A stretch of DNA of 60,509 nt from an uncultured Clostridia bacterium. GTDB taxonomy: Bacteria; Bacillota_A; Clostridia; Oscillospirales; Oscillospiraceae. The translations under genes and the position numbers were made by a program. Position 1 is the stretch's first letter; each line of letters opens with the position of its first letter. Positions 9,963-18,865 of this stretch are shown here, in pieces. The notes under the pieces were generated by a model, which was given only the letters and a program-made list of their open reading frames with translations, was not told the origin of the DNA and ran no database searches. The DNA is taken from positions 1-60,509 of the forward strand of contig CAMZIX010000002.1 in assembly GCA_947307375.1 (NCBI GenBank), read 5' to 3'.

Positions 9963-11210
9963 ATGAACGAAAACAAGAACAGCTGCGACCTTGTCGTGAT
10001 CGGCGGCGGAGCCGCAGGCTTGATGCTCGCTGCGACGGCCTCTGCACGCGGTCTTTCCGTGACGCTGCTGGATCCGAATCAGAAGCTCGGCCGCAAGCTG
10101 CGTATTACCGGCAAGGGCCGCTGCAATCTCACCAACAACTGCGATACAAAAACCGTTCTGGCCAATATGCCCGGGGACGGGCGCTTCCTTTACAGCGCAC
10201 TGAATCGTTTTTCGACCGCCGATGTCATGGCGTGGTTTGAAGATCGCGGACTGAAGCTGAAAACGGAACGCGGAAACCGCGTTTTTCCCGTCACGGACAA
10301 GGCCGACGACGTGGCCGAGACTCTGCTTCGTGAATGCCGCAGGAATCAGGTGATTTTCATTCGCACGCGAGCGAAGGCCGTCCTCAGCGAAGAAGGGCGC
10401 GTCTGCGGCGTCGTGACAGAGGACGGAACGATCCGCTGCCGCGCCGCGGCGGTTTGCACAGGCGGCCTGTCCTATCCCTTGACCGGCTCCACCGGCGACG
10501 GATACCGATTCGCCAGATGCTTCGGCCATACGATCAAGCCGACACAGGCGTCCCTGGTGCCTTTGGAGAGCGAGGACGAGTATTGCGCGCAGATGCAGGG
10601 CTTCGCGCTGAAAAATGTCAGCTTATCCGCTTATGAGAACGATAAACTGATTTACCGTGAGCTCGGCGAGATGCTGTTCACGCATTTCGGCGTGTCCGGG
10701 CCGCTCGTGCTGTCGGCCAGCGCGCATATGCGGCGTTTTGACAGCTGCCGCTACCGACTTGAGATCGACCTGAAACCCGGACTGGATGAAAAAAAGCTGG
10801 ATGCGCGCCTGCTGCGTGATTTTGAAAAATACGTCAACCGCGAATTCAAAAACGCGCTGGTCGATCTGGCCGGGCAGAGCATGATCCCGGTGCTCGTCAG
10901 CCTCTCCGGGATCCCGGAAGAGACAAAAGTGCACGATATCACGCGAGAGCAGAGAATGCGTCTCCTCCGCCTGTTTAAGGCATTTCCCGTCTCGATCTCC
11001 GGCAAGCGGCCGATCGACGAGGCCATCGTTACGGCCGGCGGCGTCAATCTGAAGGAGATCAATCCCCGCACGATGGAGTCCAAGCTCCTGCCCGGCCTGT
11101 ATTTCGCCGGAGAGGTGCTGGACCTGGACGCCTATACCGGAGGCTTCAATCTGCAGATCGCATGGTCGACGGCCTATACAACCGGTCAGGCCATTTTGAA
11201 GGAGGAATAA
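9963..11210 (+). CDS. NAD(P)/FAD-dependent oxidoreductase, HI0933/YhiN (BaiN-like) family
   Basis: Flavoprotein of about 415 residues with an N-terminal dinucleotide fold (VVIGGGAAGLMLAA), the family motif GKGRCNLTN near residue 55, and the C-terminal FAD-contacting motif LYFAGEVLDLDAYTGGFNLQ. The physiological substrate of most members is unknown; some act on bile-acid intermediates, but nothing here indicates that. cmk follows after 2 bases, so they share a transcript. Confidence 0.88.
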   Translation: MNENKNSCDLVVIGGGAAGLMLAATASARGLSVTLLDPNQKLGRKLRITGKGRCNLTNNCDTKTVLANMPGDGRFLYSALNRFSTADVMAWFEDRGLKLKTERGNRVFPVTDKADDVAETLLRECRRNQVIFIRTRAKAVLSEEGRVCGVVTEDGTIRCRAAAVCTGGLSYPLTGSTGDGYRFARCFGHTIKPTQASLVPLESEDEYCAQMQGFALKNVSLSAYENDKLIYRELGEMLFTHFGVSGPLVLSASAHMRRFDSCRYRLEIDLKPGLDEKKLDARLLRDFEKYVNREFKNALVDLAGQSMIPVLVSLSGIPEETKVHDITREQRMRLLRLFKAFPVSISGKRPIDEAIVTAGGVNLKEINPRTMESKLLPGLYFAGEVLDLDAYTGGFNLQIAWSTAYTTGQAILKEE

Positions 11211-11212
11211 AC

Positions 11213-11899
11213 ATGAACGGACATTTTTCTGTTGCCATCGACGGCCCCTCCGGCGCAGGCAAGAGCAGCCTGGCCCGCCGCGCGGCAGCGCAATTCGGGC
11301 TGATCTACGTTGATACGGGGGCGATCTATCGCTGCGTGGGACTGGCGGCCTATCGCAGAGGGATCAACACCCGCGACGCTGAGTCCGTGGAGAAGATCCT
11401 TCCCGAGCTGGACATCCGGATGCGGTATAACGAGGCGGGGGAACAGCGGATGTATCTGGGCGAAGAGGACGTCTCTGCCGACATCCGCCTGCCAGAGATC
11501 TCCATCTGCGCCTCCAATGTGTCCGCGCATCCGGCCGTTCGTGCTTTCCTGCTTGAAATGCAGCGGAAAATGGCACGGGATTATAACGTCATCATGGACG
11601 GGCGCGACATCGGCACCGTTGTCCTGCCGGACGCGGAGCTGAAGATCTATCTTACCGCGAGCGCAGAGGCACGGGCTCGGCGCCGTTTGCTGGAGCTGCA
11701 GGCCAAAGGCATCGATACGACTTTTGAAGAGGTGCTCCAGGACATTGAACTGCGCGATTATCAGGACACGCACCGCGCGGAGGCGCCGCTGCGCCAGGCG
11801 GAGGACGCCGTATTGCTCGATACGACGGAGATCGACTTTAACGAAAGCTTTGAGGCGCTCTGCCGCATCATGGAAGAAAGGCTCGGTTTGGAAGCATGA
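11213..11899 (+). CDS. cmk: (d)CMP kinase
   Basis: Phosphorylates CMP and dCMP in pyrimidine nucleotide recycling. Its 228 residues carry the P-loop GPSGAGKSS near the N-terminus, the IYVDTGAIYR substrate region, and the GRDIGTVV motif. An open frame extends upstream, but ATG 11213 has a strong GGAGG site 7 bases away. The stop codon overlaps the ispH start (ATGA). In many Clostridia a plsC-like gene sits between cmk and ispH; it is absent here. Confidence 0.95.
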   Translation: MNGHFSVAIDGPSGAGKSSLARRAAAQFGLIYVDTGAIYRCVGLAAYRRGINTRDAESVEKILPELDIRMRYNEAGEQRMYLGEEDVSADIRLPEISICASNVSAHPAVRAFLLEMQRKMARDYNVIMDGRDIGTVVLPDAELKIYLTASAEARARRRLLELQAKGIDTTFEEVLQDIELRDYQDTHRAEAPLRQAEDAVLLDTTEIDFNESFEALCRIMEERLGLEA

Positions 11900-13953
11900 G
11901 GCTGATCCTTGCCGAAAGCGCCGGCTTTTGTTTCGGCGTCAAGCGTTCCGTGGAGATCGCGGAGGAATTGCTACGCGAAGGGCGCAGAGTGGCGAGCCTG
12001 GGGGAGCTGATCCATAACGAGCAGGTCGTTCGAGAGATGTCCGACCGCGGGCTGCGCGTGATCCAGGATCCTGGAGAAGCCGGACCGGGCGAGACCGTGA
12101 TCATTCGCGCGCATGGGGTTTCGGAGCATATCCTGCAGCAGCTGGAGGAGCAGGGGAGCGTTGTCGTCGATGCGACCTGCCCCAAGGTCAAGGCGATCCA
12201 CGCCATCGTTCAGCGCGCGAGCGAAGAAGGACGCTTCGTCATCATCATCGGAATGCGCCGTCATCCTGAGGTCGAGGGGATCCGCGGCTGGTGCAGGAAC
12301 TGCGAAATCTTTGAAAATTCACAGGAATTGGAAACCTGGCTGGAAAAGACGCCCAGCATTTGGAATAATGCGGTAACTATGGTCGTTCAAACGACACAAA
12401 CGCAAAATAATTTCGAAGAATGCGCTAAATTAATAAAAAAAAGATGTACAAACGCAAAAATATCTGCTACAATATGCTCTGCTACGTCTACGCGGCAGAA
12501 GGAAGCGGCGGAACTGGCCGGCCAATGTGAGGCTATGGTCGTCATCGGCGGAAAGCACAGCGCCAACAGCATTCACCTGGCAGAGATCTGCGCGGAACAA
12601 TGCGAACGGGTACAGTTTATCGAATCTGCGGATGAGCTGGATCTGTCCGCGCTGAAGGACTGTGAGACCGTGGGCCTTACGGCCGGTGCTTCTACACCCG
12701 CGTGGATAATTAAGGAGGTAAGAAACAAAATGGACGAACTGAATGAAATCAAAGTTGAAGAAGCTCCCGAGCAGAAGGAACTTTCCTTCGACGAAATGCT
12801 GGAGGAGACTCTTAAAACCATATATAACGGCGACAAGGTCAAGGGCGTTGTCGTTGCCATCACCGGCACCGAGATCAGCGTAGACCTCGGCACGAAGTAT
12901 TCCGGTTTTATCCCCACGGCAGAGTTTACGGATGACGGCATCAAGGTCGAAGACGCTGTGAAGCTCGGCGACGAGATCGAAGCTGTTGTCGTTCGTGTCA
13001 ATGACGTCGAAGGTACCGCTCAGTTGAGCAAGAAGCGTCTGGACGCAGCCAAGAGCTGGAACGACGTGGAAGCCGCTGCGGAAGACGGCACCATCCTGGA
13101 AGGTGTTGTCACCGAAGAGAACAAGGGCGGCATCGTCGTCAATGTCAAGGGTGTGCGCGTGTTTGTTCCCGCCTCCCAGACCGATCTGCCCCGCGAGGCC
13201 AACCTGGCCGAGCTGATCAAACAGACTGTCCGCCTCAAGATCACCGAGGTCAACAAGGCCCGCAAGCGTGTCGTCGGCTCCATCCGCCGCGTTGCTCAGG
13301 CGGAGCGTCGTGCCCGCACCGAGGCCATCTGGAACGAGATCGAGGTCGGCAAGAAGTATCACGGCACCGTGAAGTCTCTGACCAGCTACGGCGCTTTTGT
13401 CGACATCGGCGGCATTGACGGCATGGTCCATGTCTCCGAGCTGAGCTGGGGCCGCATCCACCAGCCCTCCGAGGTTGTTTCCGTCGGCGATGAGATCGAC
13501 GTCTACGTCATCAGCTTTGACCGTGAGAAACGCAAGATCTCTCTCGGCTACAAGGATCCGGAAGGCAATCCCTGGACTGTTTTCACCAACAAGTATTCTG
13601 TCGGTGACGTGGCGCAGGTCAAGATCGTCAAGCTTATGGAGTTCGGCGCCTTTGCCGAGGTCGTTCCCGGCGTCGACGGCCTGATCCATATTTCCCAGAT
13701 CGCCAACCGCCGCATCGGCAAGCCCGGCGACGTGCTGACGGTCGGCGATGTGGTCGACGCGAAGATCACCGCGATCGACGAGGAGAAGCACAAGGTCTCT
13801 CTCTCCATCCGCGCTCTGTCCGAGCCGGCTCCGGCGCCCGCTCCCGAAGAGCCTGCCGCCGAGGAGGCCGCTCCCGCCGAGGACGCGCTGGTCTACGAGG
13901 TCTCCGCTTCCGGCGAAGCCACCGGCGTTGCTCCCGAGACCGTCGAGGAGTAA
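11896..13953 (+). CDS. ispH: Fusion of HMBPP reductase (IspH) and S1-domain RNA-binding protein
   Basis: Residues about 1-278 are IspH, the iron-sulfur enzyme that makes IPP and DMAPP in the last MEP step. The three cluster cysteines are visible (GFCFGVKR, DATCPKVK, TICSATSTRQ), as are the conserved His of GELIHNEQV, RAHGVSEH and RRHPEVEG. Residues from about 279 hold four S1 repeats (GDKVKGVV, LEGVVTEE, GTVKSLTSYGAFVDIGG, VKLMEFGAFAEV) like a short ribosomal protein S1, ending in an Ala/Pro/Glu-rich tail. The fusion is known in Clostridia. An in-frame Shine-Dalgarno and ATG at 12712-12732 could give a free S1 product. Codons near 12380-12480 are strikingly AT-rich. Confidence 0.95.
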   Translation: MRLILAESAGFCFGVKRSVEIAEELLREGRRVASLGELIHNEQVVREMSDRGLRVIQDPGEAGPGETVIIRAHGVSEHILQQLEEQGSVVVDATCPKVKAIHAIVQRASEEGRFVIIIGMRRHPEVEGIRGWCRNCEIFENSQELETWLEKTPSIWNNAVTMVVQTTQTQNNFEECAKLIKKRCTNAKISATICSATSTRQKEAAELAGQCEAMVVIGGKHSANSIHLAEICAEQCERVQFIESADELDLSALKDCETVGLTAGASTPAWIIKEVRNKMDELNEIKVEEAPEQKELSFDEMLEETLKTIYNGDKVKGVVVAITGTEISVDLGTKYSGFIPTAEFTDDGIKVEDAVKLGDEIEAVVVRVNDVEGTAQLSKKRLDAAKSWNDVEAAAEDGTILEGVVTEENKGGIVVNVKGVRVFVPASQTDLPREANLAELIKQTVRLKITEVNKARKRVVGSIRRVAQAERRARTEAIWNEIEVGKKYHGTVKSLTSYGAFVDIGGIDGMVHVSELSWGRIHQPSEVVSVGDEIDVYVISFDREKRKISLGYKDPEGNPWTVFTNKYSVGDVAQVKIVKLMEFGAFAEVVPGVDGLIHISQIANRRIGKPGDVLTVGDVVDAKITAIDEEKHKVSLSIRALSEPAPAPAPEEPAAEEAAPAEDALVYEVSASGEATGVAPETVEE
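12445..12473 (+). promoter_or_regulatory. Possible internal promoter upstream of the S1 half
   Basis: TGTACA, 17 bases, TACAAT, inside the IspH coding part in an AT-rich patch unlike its surroundings, about 257 bases before the internal ATG 12730. The -35 matches 4 of 6 and the -10 matches 5 of 6 consensus bases. Confidence 0.35.
12712..12732 (+). promoter_or_regulatory. Internal Shine-Dalgarno and in-frame ATG for a free S1 product
   Basis: AAGGAGGT at 12712-12719 precedes ATG 12730, which is in the same frame as ispH. The spacing of about 11 bases is slightly long but usable. Initiation here would give a roughly 407-residue S1 protein starting MDELNEIKVEE. Confidence 0.6.
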
Positions 13954-13958
13954 TGATG

Positions 13959-13993
13959 AAAAAACACCTCTGATCCATTCAGAGGTGTTTTTT
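13959..13993 (+). terminator. Intrinsic terminator after ispH-rpsA
   Basis: A-rich tract, ACACCTCTGA paired with TCAGAGGTGT across a 5-base loop, then TTTTT. The stem is perfect and flanked by A and T tracts, so it can work in both directions. Confidence 0.9.
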
Positions 13994-14003
13994 GATTTGA
14001 TAT

Positions 14004-14037
14004 GCAAACTGCCGCTCTTTTCAGAGCGGCAGTTTGC
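14004..14037 (-). terminator. Hairpin after ackA
   Basis: GCAAACTGCCGCTC pairs perfectly with GAGCGGCAGTTTGC around a 6-base loop, 12 bases past the ackA stop codon. There is no long T run on the ackA side, so termination may also rely on the neighbouring hairpin at 13959-13993. Confidence 0.6.
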
Positions 14038-14048
14038 TTTGCGAACAA

Positions 14049-15245
14049 TCAGCCGACGATATCGCGGGTATCGCGTGCGATGACTAGTTCCTCGTTCGTG
14101 GGGATGACAAAGACCTTGACCGGGGAATCCTCGGTGGAGATCATGATGTCCTGGCCGCGGGTATTGTTGGCTTCGGGATTGACCTTCACGCCGAGATAGC
14201 CGAAGTACTCGCAGATGCCGGCCCGGGCGTCCTTGTCGTTTTCACCGACGCCGGCGGTGAAGATGATGGCGTCGACGCCGTTCATCGCGGCAGCATAAGA
14301 GCCGGCGACCTTGGCAACCCAGTAATAGAACATATCCAGCGCCAGACGCGCGCGTTCATTGCCCTCGGACGCAGCCTTGCCCAGGTCACGGAAATCGGAG
14401 GATACGCCGGAGATGCCCAGCACGCCGGACTTTTTGTTCAGGATGTTCAGCATTTCGTCGATGCTGAAGCCGTATTTGTTCATCAGGAACTGGATGACGC
14501 CTGCGTCGAGATCGCCGCAGCGGGTTCCCATCGGCAGACCGACCAGCGGGGTAAAGCCCATCGAGGTATCGATGACCTTGCCGTACTTCACCGCGGCGAG
14601 GGAGGAGCCGTTGCCCATGTGGCAGGAGATGATCTTTAACTCCTTCAGGGGCTTGCCCATCAGCTCCGCGCAGCGGGCGGAAACGTAACGGTGGGAGGTG
14701 CCGTGGAAGCCGTAACGGCGGATGCCGTCGTTTTCATAGTATTCGTAAGGAACGGCGTACATGAAAGCCTTGCTGGGCATGGTCTGATGGAAGGCAGTAT
14801 CGAACACGGCGACCATCGGCACGTCGCCCATCACATCACGGCAGGCGTTGATGCCGGTGATGTTGGCGGGATTGTGCAGGGGAGCGAAGGGGATACACTC
14901 ACGGATCGCATCCAGGACTTCGTCGGTGATCAGCACGGAGCTGGCAAACTTCTCTCCGCCGTGGACCACGCGGTGACCGACGGCGTCGATCTCCTTCATC
15001 GAGGCGACAACGCCGTACTCGGCGCTGGTCAGCTTATCGATGACGGCGGCAATTGCCTCGGAGTGGGTGGGCATCGGAACGTCCTCGTTGAAAACGGGCT
15101 TGTCACCGACCAGAGGGGTGTGCTTCAGATGGCCGTCGATGCCGATGCGTTCGCATAGGCCCTTGGCCATCAGCTGCTCGTTTTCCATGTCGATCAGCTG
15201 ATACTTGAGGGAAGAACTGCCAGCGTTGATAACAAGAATTTTCAT
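14049..15245 (-). CDS. ackA: Acetate kinase
   Basis: Interconverts acetyl phosphate and acetate with ADP/ATP, giving substrate-level ATP in fermentation. Its 398 residues are full length and show the N-terminal phosphate-binding [13 protein letters not shown], the HRVVHGG motif, the catalytic region around [10 protein letters not shown], and [11 protein letters not shown]. The start has AAAGGA about 9 bases upstream. No phosphotransacetylase gene is adjacent. It is transcribed divergently from tmcAL. Confidence 0.97.
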   Translation of the reverse strand: MKILVINAGSSSLKYQLIDMENEQLMAKGLCERIGIDGHLKHTPLVGDKPVFNEDVPMPTHSEAIAAVIDKLTSAEYGVVASMKEIDAVGHRVVHGGEKFASSVLITDEVLDAIRECIPFAPLHNPANITGINACRDVMGDVPMVAVFDTAFHQTMPSKAFMYAVPYEYYENDGIRRYGFHGTSHRYVSARCAELMGKPLKELKIISCHMGNGSSLAAVKYGKVIDTSMGFTPLVGLPMGTRCGDLDAGVIQFLMNKYGFSIDEMLNILNKKSGVLGISGVSSDFRDLGKAASEGNERARLALDMFYYWVAKVAGSYAAAMNGVDAIIFTAGVGENDKDARAGICEYFGYLGVKVNPEANNTRGQDIMISTEDSPVKVFVIPTNEELVIARDTRDIVG

Positions 15246-15287
15246 GGATTTCTTTCCTTTCTATTGTAAAAATCGCCGGTTTTCTGT

Positions 15288-15315
15288 ACAATAGCATTAA
15301 CCTTTTTTATTCTAA
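15288..15315 (-). promoter_or_regulatory. Probable sigma-A promoter of ackA
   Basis: On the - strand TTAGAA, 16 bases, then TATTGT with an upstream TGC giving an extended -10. It lies about 43 bases before the ackA start codon in a short AT-rich divergent intergenic region. Confidence 0.5.
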
Positions 15316-15355
15316 TACAATTGCTGAAAAAAGCAAGAGTTTTTTGGAGCGAAGC

Positions 15356-16540
15356 ATGAGCGTCGTCGGCATCGTCGCAGAGTACAACCCCTTCCATCTG
15401 GGGCACCAATTTCATATTCGGCGCACGCTGGAACAGCTCGGGGATGACAGCACAGTCGTCTGTGTGATGTCCGGCGATTTCGTCCAGCGCGGCGAGGCCG
15501 CCTGCTACTCAAAATTCGTGCGGGCGGAGGCTGCCTGCCGCTGCGGGGCAGATCTGGTGATCGAGCTGCCGCTTCCCTGGTGCCTGGCTTCTGCGGAGAG
15601 CTTTGCGCGGGGCGCAGTTTATCTGTTGGACGCGCTCGGCTGCGACACGATCAGCTTCGGCAGCGAGGCGGGTCAAATCGAACCGCTGCGGGACTTGTCT
15701 GATCTGCTCGTCTCTGAGGCGTTCAATTCTGCCATGGTGGAACGGCTTTCCCATACGCCGAACATGAGCTATGCCGCCGTCAGGCAGCAGCTCGTTTCTG
15801 ATTTCATCGGGGAACGCGCGGAACTCCTCTCTGCGCCGAACAATATCCTTGCCGTCGAGTATCTGAAAGCGCTCACGTATTACTCGTCATCCATGACTCC
15901 GCTGACCGTAAGCCGCTGCGGCAGCCGTCATGACGGCTTTGGCGGCGAGTATCCGTCCGCAGCGGAGCTCCGCGATCGTCTGAGGAAGGGAGAAAGCATT
16001 TCAGACTATGTACCGCAGCAGGCGGCGGAGGTTTTTGCACGGGCGGATCGTTCCGGCTGCGACAGGCCGGATGAACGGCTGATCGAAACGGCGATACTAT
16101 CCCGCCTGCGTGCGCTGCCCTCTGAGGCGTGGCTCCGCGAGGAGAAACACGGACTGGGCAACCGCCTTTTTGACGCGGTGGAGGAGCCGGGGCTGGAGGA
16201 GATCTGCTTCAAGGCGAAAACCAAACGATATGCGCTGTCCCGGATCCGCCGTGCCGCATTCCGCGCTGCGCTCGGCGTCAGAGACGATATGACCGACGGC
16301 GCGCCGCCATACGCCCGCGTTTTGGCCGCGGACAGCCGCGGACTTGATCATTTGAGATCTCGCAGGGCTTTTGACTTCCCGATCGTGACGAAACCCGCTT
16401 CGGTCCGGGAAATCGGCGGCAGGGTTCTTGAAATCTTTGAGCTTGGTTCGCGCGCGCACGATCTCTACGCGCTTGCATATGCAGCGCGCGAAGCACGCCG
16501 CGGCGGTGGGGATTGGCGGACGAGCCCGATTATCCTGTAA
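15356..16540 (+). CDS. tmcAL: tRNA(Met) cytidine acetate ligase (TmcAL/YlbM family)
   Basis: Family enzymes activate acetate with ATP and make N4-acetylcytidine at the wobble base of elongator tRNA-Met. Its 394 residues start with the nucleotidyltransferase signature GIVAEYNPFHLGHQFHI, with the HxGH pair, followed by MSGDFVQRGE and a helical C-terminal half. TTG 15344 is an upstream option, but ATG 15356 has TGGAG 7 bases away. It sits back to back with ackA, another acetate enzyme. Confidence 0.88.
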   Translation: MSVVGIVAEYNPFHLGHQFHIRRTLEQLGDDSTVVCVMSGDFVQRGEAACYSKFVRAEAACRCGADLVIELPLPWCLASAESFARGAVYLLDALGCDTISFGSEAGQIEPLRDLSDLLVSEAFNSAMVERLSHTPNMSYAAVRQQLVSDFIGERAELLSAPNNILAVEYLKALTYYSSSMTPLTVSRCGSRHDGFGGEYPSAAELRDRLRKGESISDYVPQQAAEVFARADRSGCDRPDERLIETAILSRLRALPSEAWLREEKHGLGNRLFDAVEEPGLEEICFKAKTKRYALSRIRRAAFRAALGVRDDMTDGAPPYARVLAADSRGLDHLRSRRAFDFPIVTKPASVREIGGRVLEIFELGSRAHDLYALAYAAREARRGGGDWRTSPIIL

Positions 16541-16569
16541 TTTACAATTGATCTGCCGCATGATATAAT
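16541..16569 (+). promoter_or_regulatory. Strong sigma-A promoter of prfA
   Basis: TTTACA, 17 bases, TATAAT with a TG two bases ahead of the -10. It begins one base after the tmcAL stop codon and 20 bases before ATG 16590, so the prfA leader is very short. Confidence 0.75.
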
Positions 16570-16589
16570 CTCTGCTTGAGGGATATCCA

Positions 16590-17660
16590 ATGTTTGAAAA
16601 ACTGAAGCTGATCAAAAATCAATATGAGGAACGGCTGCAGCGGCTGGAGGAGCCGGAAACCTATTCCGATCCGCAGCTCTATGCGAAGATCGACCGGGAG
16701 GCCAGGGAGCTGGCTCCGCTGGTGGAGGTTTATCGCGCCTATGAAGCAGTCTGCGCCGATCTGGACACCGCGCTCGAGTTGATGAACGATCCGGAGCTGC
16801 ATGAATTCGCGCAGGATGAGTATTTTTCCGCCAAAGAGCGTCGGGCCGAGCTGGAACAAAAACTGAAGATCCTGCTGCTGCCCAAGGATCCCAATGACAG
16901 CAAAAACGTCATAATGGAGATCCGCGGCGGCGTCGGCGGGGAAGAGAGTTCGCTTTTTGCAGCGGACCTCTACCGCATGTACAGCATGTATGCCGAGCGT
17001 AAGGGCTGGAAGCTGGATGTGGTCAACGTCAGCGAGACCGAGCTCGGTGGCTTTAAAGAGATCAGTATGATCGTCGAGGGCGAAGGAGCCTGGTCGAGGC
17101 TGAAATTCGAGGCCGGCGGACACCGCGTGCAGCGCGTGCCCGTGACCGAGTCCGGCGGTCGGATCCACACCTCCGCCGCCACGGTCGCTGTGCTCCCGGA
17201 GGCGGGGGAGCTTGATTTCAAGCTGGACATGAACGATTTGAAGATCGATACCTACCGTTCCTCCGGCGCAGGCGGTCAGCACGTCAACAAGACCGAGAGC
17301 GCCATCCGCATCACGCACCTGCCGACCGGGCTCGTTGTCGAATGTCAGGACGAGCGCAGCCAGTATAAAAACAAAGACCGCGCCATGCAGATCCTGCGCT
17401 CCAAGCTCTATGAAGCAGAACAGGAAAAGCAGCGAGCCGCCGTTGCCGCGGAGCGGAAAAGTCAGATCGGTACCGGCGACCGCAGCGACCGGATCCGCAC
17501 CTATAATTTCCCGCAGAACCGCGTCACCGATCATCGCCTGGCCGGTGAAAACAAAAATTTCAATCTCTCTGCGATCATTGACGGCGACCTGGACGAGCTG
17601 ATCGACGCGCTGGTAACCGCCGATCAGGCGGAAAAGCTGAAAGCACAGGGCGAGCCATGA
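16590..17660 (+). CDS. prfA: Peptide chain release factor 1
   Basis: Recognises UAA and UAG in the ribosomal A site and triggers peptide release. At 356 residues it is full length. The catalytic GGQ loop is SSGAGGQHVNKTES at residue 228. The conserved EIRGGVGGEES segment opens the second domain. A GAGGG site precedes the ATG. Its last codons overlap the start of the TsaC-CoaE gene by 4 bases (ATGA). No prmC gene, which modifies the GGQ glutamine, is adjacent. Confidence 0.97.
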   Translation: MFEKLKLIKNQYEERLQRLEEPETYSDPQLYAKIDREARELAPLVEVYRAYEAVCADLDTALELMNDPELHEFAQDEYFSAKERRAELEQKLKILLLPKDPNDSKNVIMEIRGGVGGEESSLFAADLYRMYSMYAERKGWKLDVVNVSETELGGFKEISMIVEGEGAWSRLKFEAGGHRVQRVPVTESGGRIHTSAATVAVLPEAGELDFKLDMNDLKIDTYRSSGAGGQHVNKTESAIRITHLPTGLVVECQDERSQYKNKDRAMQILRSKLYEAEQEKQRAAVAAERKSQIGTGDRSDRIRTYNFPQNRVTDHRLAGENKNFNLSAIIDGDLDELIDALVTADQAEKLKAQGEP

Positions 17661-18865
17661 AAACACGCGTGATTACCGACGATATTCCGGCCTGTGCAGC
17701 GATCCTGCGCACCGGCGGTCTTCTTGCCGTGCCGACGGAAACCGTATACGGACTGGCGGCCAACGGTCTGGACCCCGAAGCGGTCGAAAATATTTATGAG
17801 GTCAAGGGTCGCCCTGCGGTCAAACCCCTGTCTCTGATGGTGCCCGGCCCTGAGGCGATCGATCTGTATTGCCGCGACGTGCCGGAGCAGGCACGTTTTC
17901 TGGCGAAAAAGTACTGGCCCGGTCCGCTGACGATCGTGCTCAAGGCCAGGGATAGGATTCCGTCGATCGTCCGCGCGGGCGGAGATACGATCGGTCTGCG
18001 CTGTCCGGATCATCCGCTGACGCTGGCTCTGCTTCGTGAAGCGCAGATCCCGCTTGCCGCGCCTTCGGCCAATCCTTCCGGGCTTTCGAGTCCGAAATCG
18101 GCGCAGGAGGTCCTGGCCTACTTTGACGGCAGGATCGAAGCAGTTCTGGATGGAGGACCCTGCTGGATCGGTACGGAATCGACGATCGTTTCCCTGGCGG
18201 AAACACCGTACCGCGTCCTGCGGGAAGGCGCTCTGCCGAAGGATTCGATCACCGACGCGCTGGCGGAGCATATGACGATCCTTGGCATCACCGGCGGCAG
18301 CGGCAGCGGCAAAACAACGGCGTTAAGCGTGCTGCGGGAGATGGGCGCGCTCGTTGTCGACGCCGATGCGGTGTATCACGAGCTGCTGCACAGCGATCAG
18401 ACGCTGCTGGAAACGATCTCCGCGCGTTTCCCCGGGACCGTGTCGATGCATGCTCTGGATCGAAAACGCCTGGCTGAAGCGGTTTTTGGCGATCCAGACG
18501 CGCTTGCTGATCTGAATGCGATCACGCATCCGGCGGTGATCGCCGAAACAAAGCGTCTGCTCCGCGAGCATGCGATGAACGGCGGTGGTCTTGCCGCGAT
18601 CGACGCGATCGGTTTGATCGGCAGCGGGCTGGACGAGCTCTGCGACAAGGTATATGCTGTTGTGGCTGAGCGCGAGGTCAGGCTCCGGCGCATCATGCGG
18701 CGAGACGGACTCTCCCGGGAGCGAGCTTTGGCCCGGATCGACGCGCAGCAGCCCGACGAGTTTTTTGTATCTCATTGCAGCGCTGTGCTGCATAACGATA
18801 GCACCGAAAAAGCATTTCGTTCACTCTGCGAAAAAACTTTTATGGAGGACATTTACCATGGATGA
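17657..18865 (+). CDS. Fusion: threonylcarbamoyl-AMP synthase (TsaC/Sua5) and dephospho-CoA kinase (CoaE)
   Basis: Residues 1 to about 205 are a YrdC/TsaC domain, which makes threonylcarbamoyl-AMP for the t6A tRNA modification (VPTETVYGLAANG, KGRPAVKPLSLMV, SANPSGLSSP, GTESTIVSL). The extra Sua5 C-terminal domain is absent. From about residue 206 the protein is CoaE, which phosphorylates dephospho-CoA: P-loop GGSGSGKTT near 213, DADAVYHELL, and a lid with RRIMRRDGLSRERA. The join is direct (ALAEHMTILGITGG). ATG 18272 is in frame but has only a GGAG 3 bases away, a poor start, so one fused protein is favoured. Prior examples of this fusion are not known to me. Confidence 0.9.
   Translation: MKTRVITDDIPACAAILRTGGLLAVPTETVYGLAANGLDPEAVENIYEVKGRPAVKPLSLMVPGPEAIDLYCRDVPEQARFLAKKYWPGPLTIVLKARDRIPSIVRAGGDTIGLRCPDHPLTLALLREAQIPLAAPSANPSGLSSPKSAQEVLAYFDGRIEAVLDGGPCWIGTESTIVSLAETPYRVLREGALPKDSITDALAEHMTILGITGGSGSGKTTALSVLREMGALVVDADAVYHELLHSDQTLLETISARFPGTVSMHALDRKRLAEAVFGDPDALADLNAITHPAVIAETKRLLREHAMNGGGLAAIDAIGLIGSGLDELCDKVYAVVAEREVRLRRIMRRDGLSRERALARIDAQQPDEFFVSHCSAVLHNDSTEKAFRSLCEKTFMEDIYHG

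Noticed and set aside
12430..14007. 525-codon open frame on the - strand opposite the S1 part of ispH-rpsA
   Set aside because: It mirrors a GC-rich coding frame, has no ribosome site and no recognisable domain, and its composition follows the codon pattern of the + strand gene.
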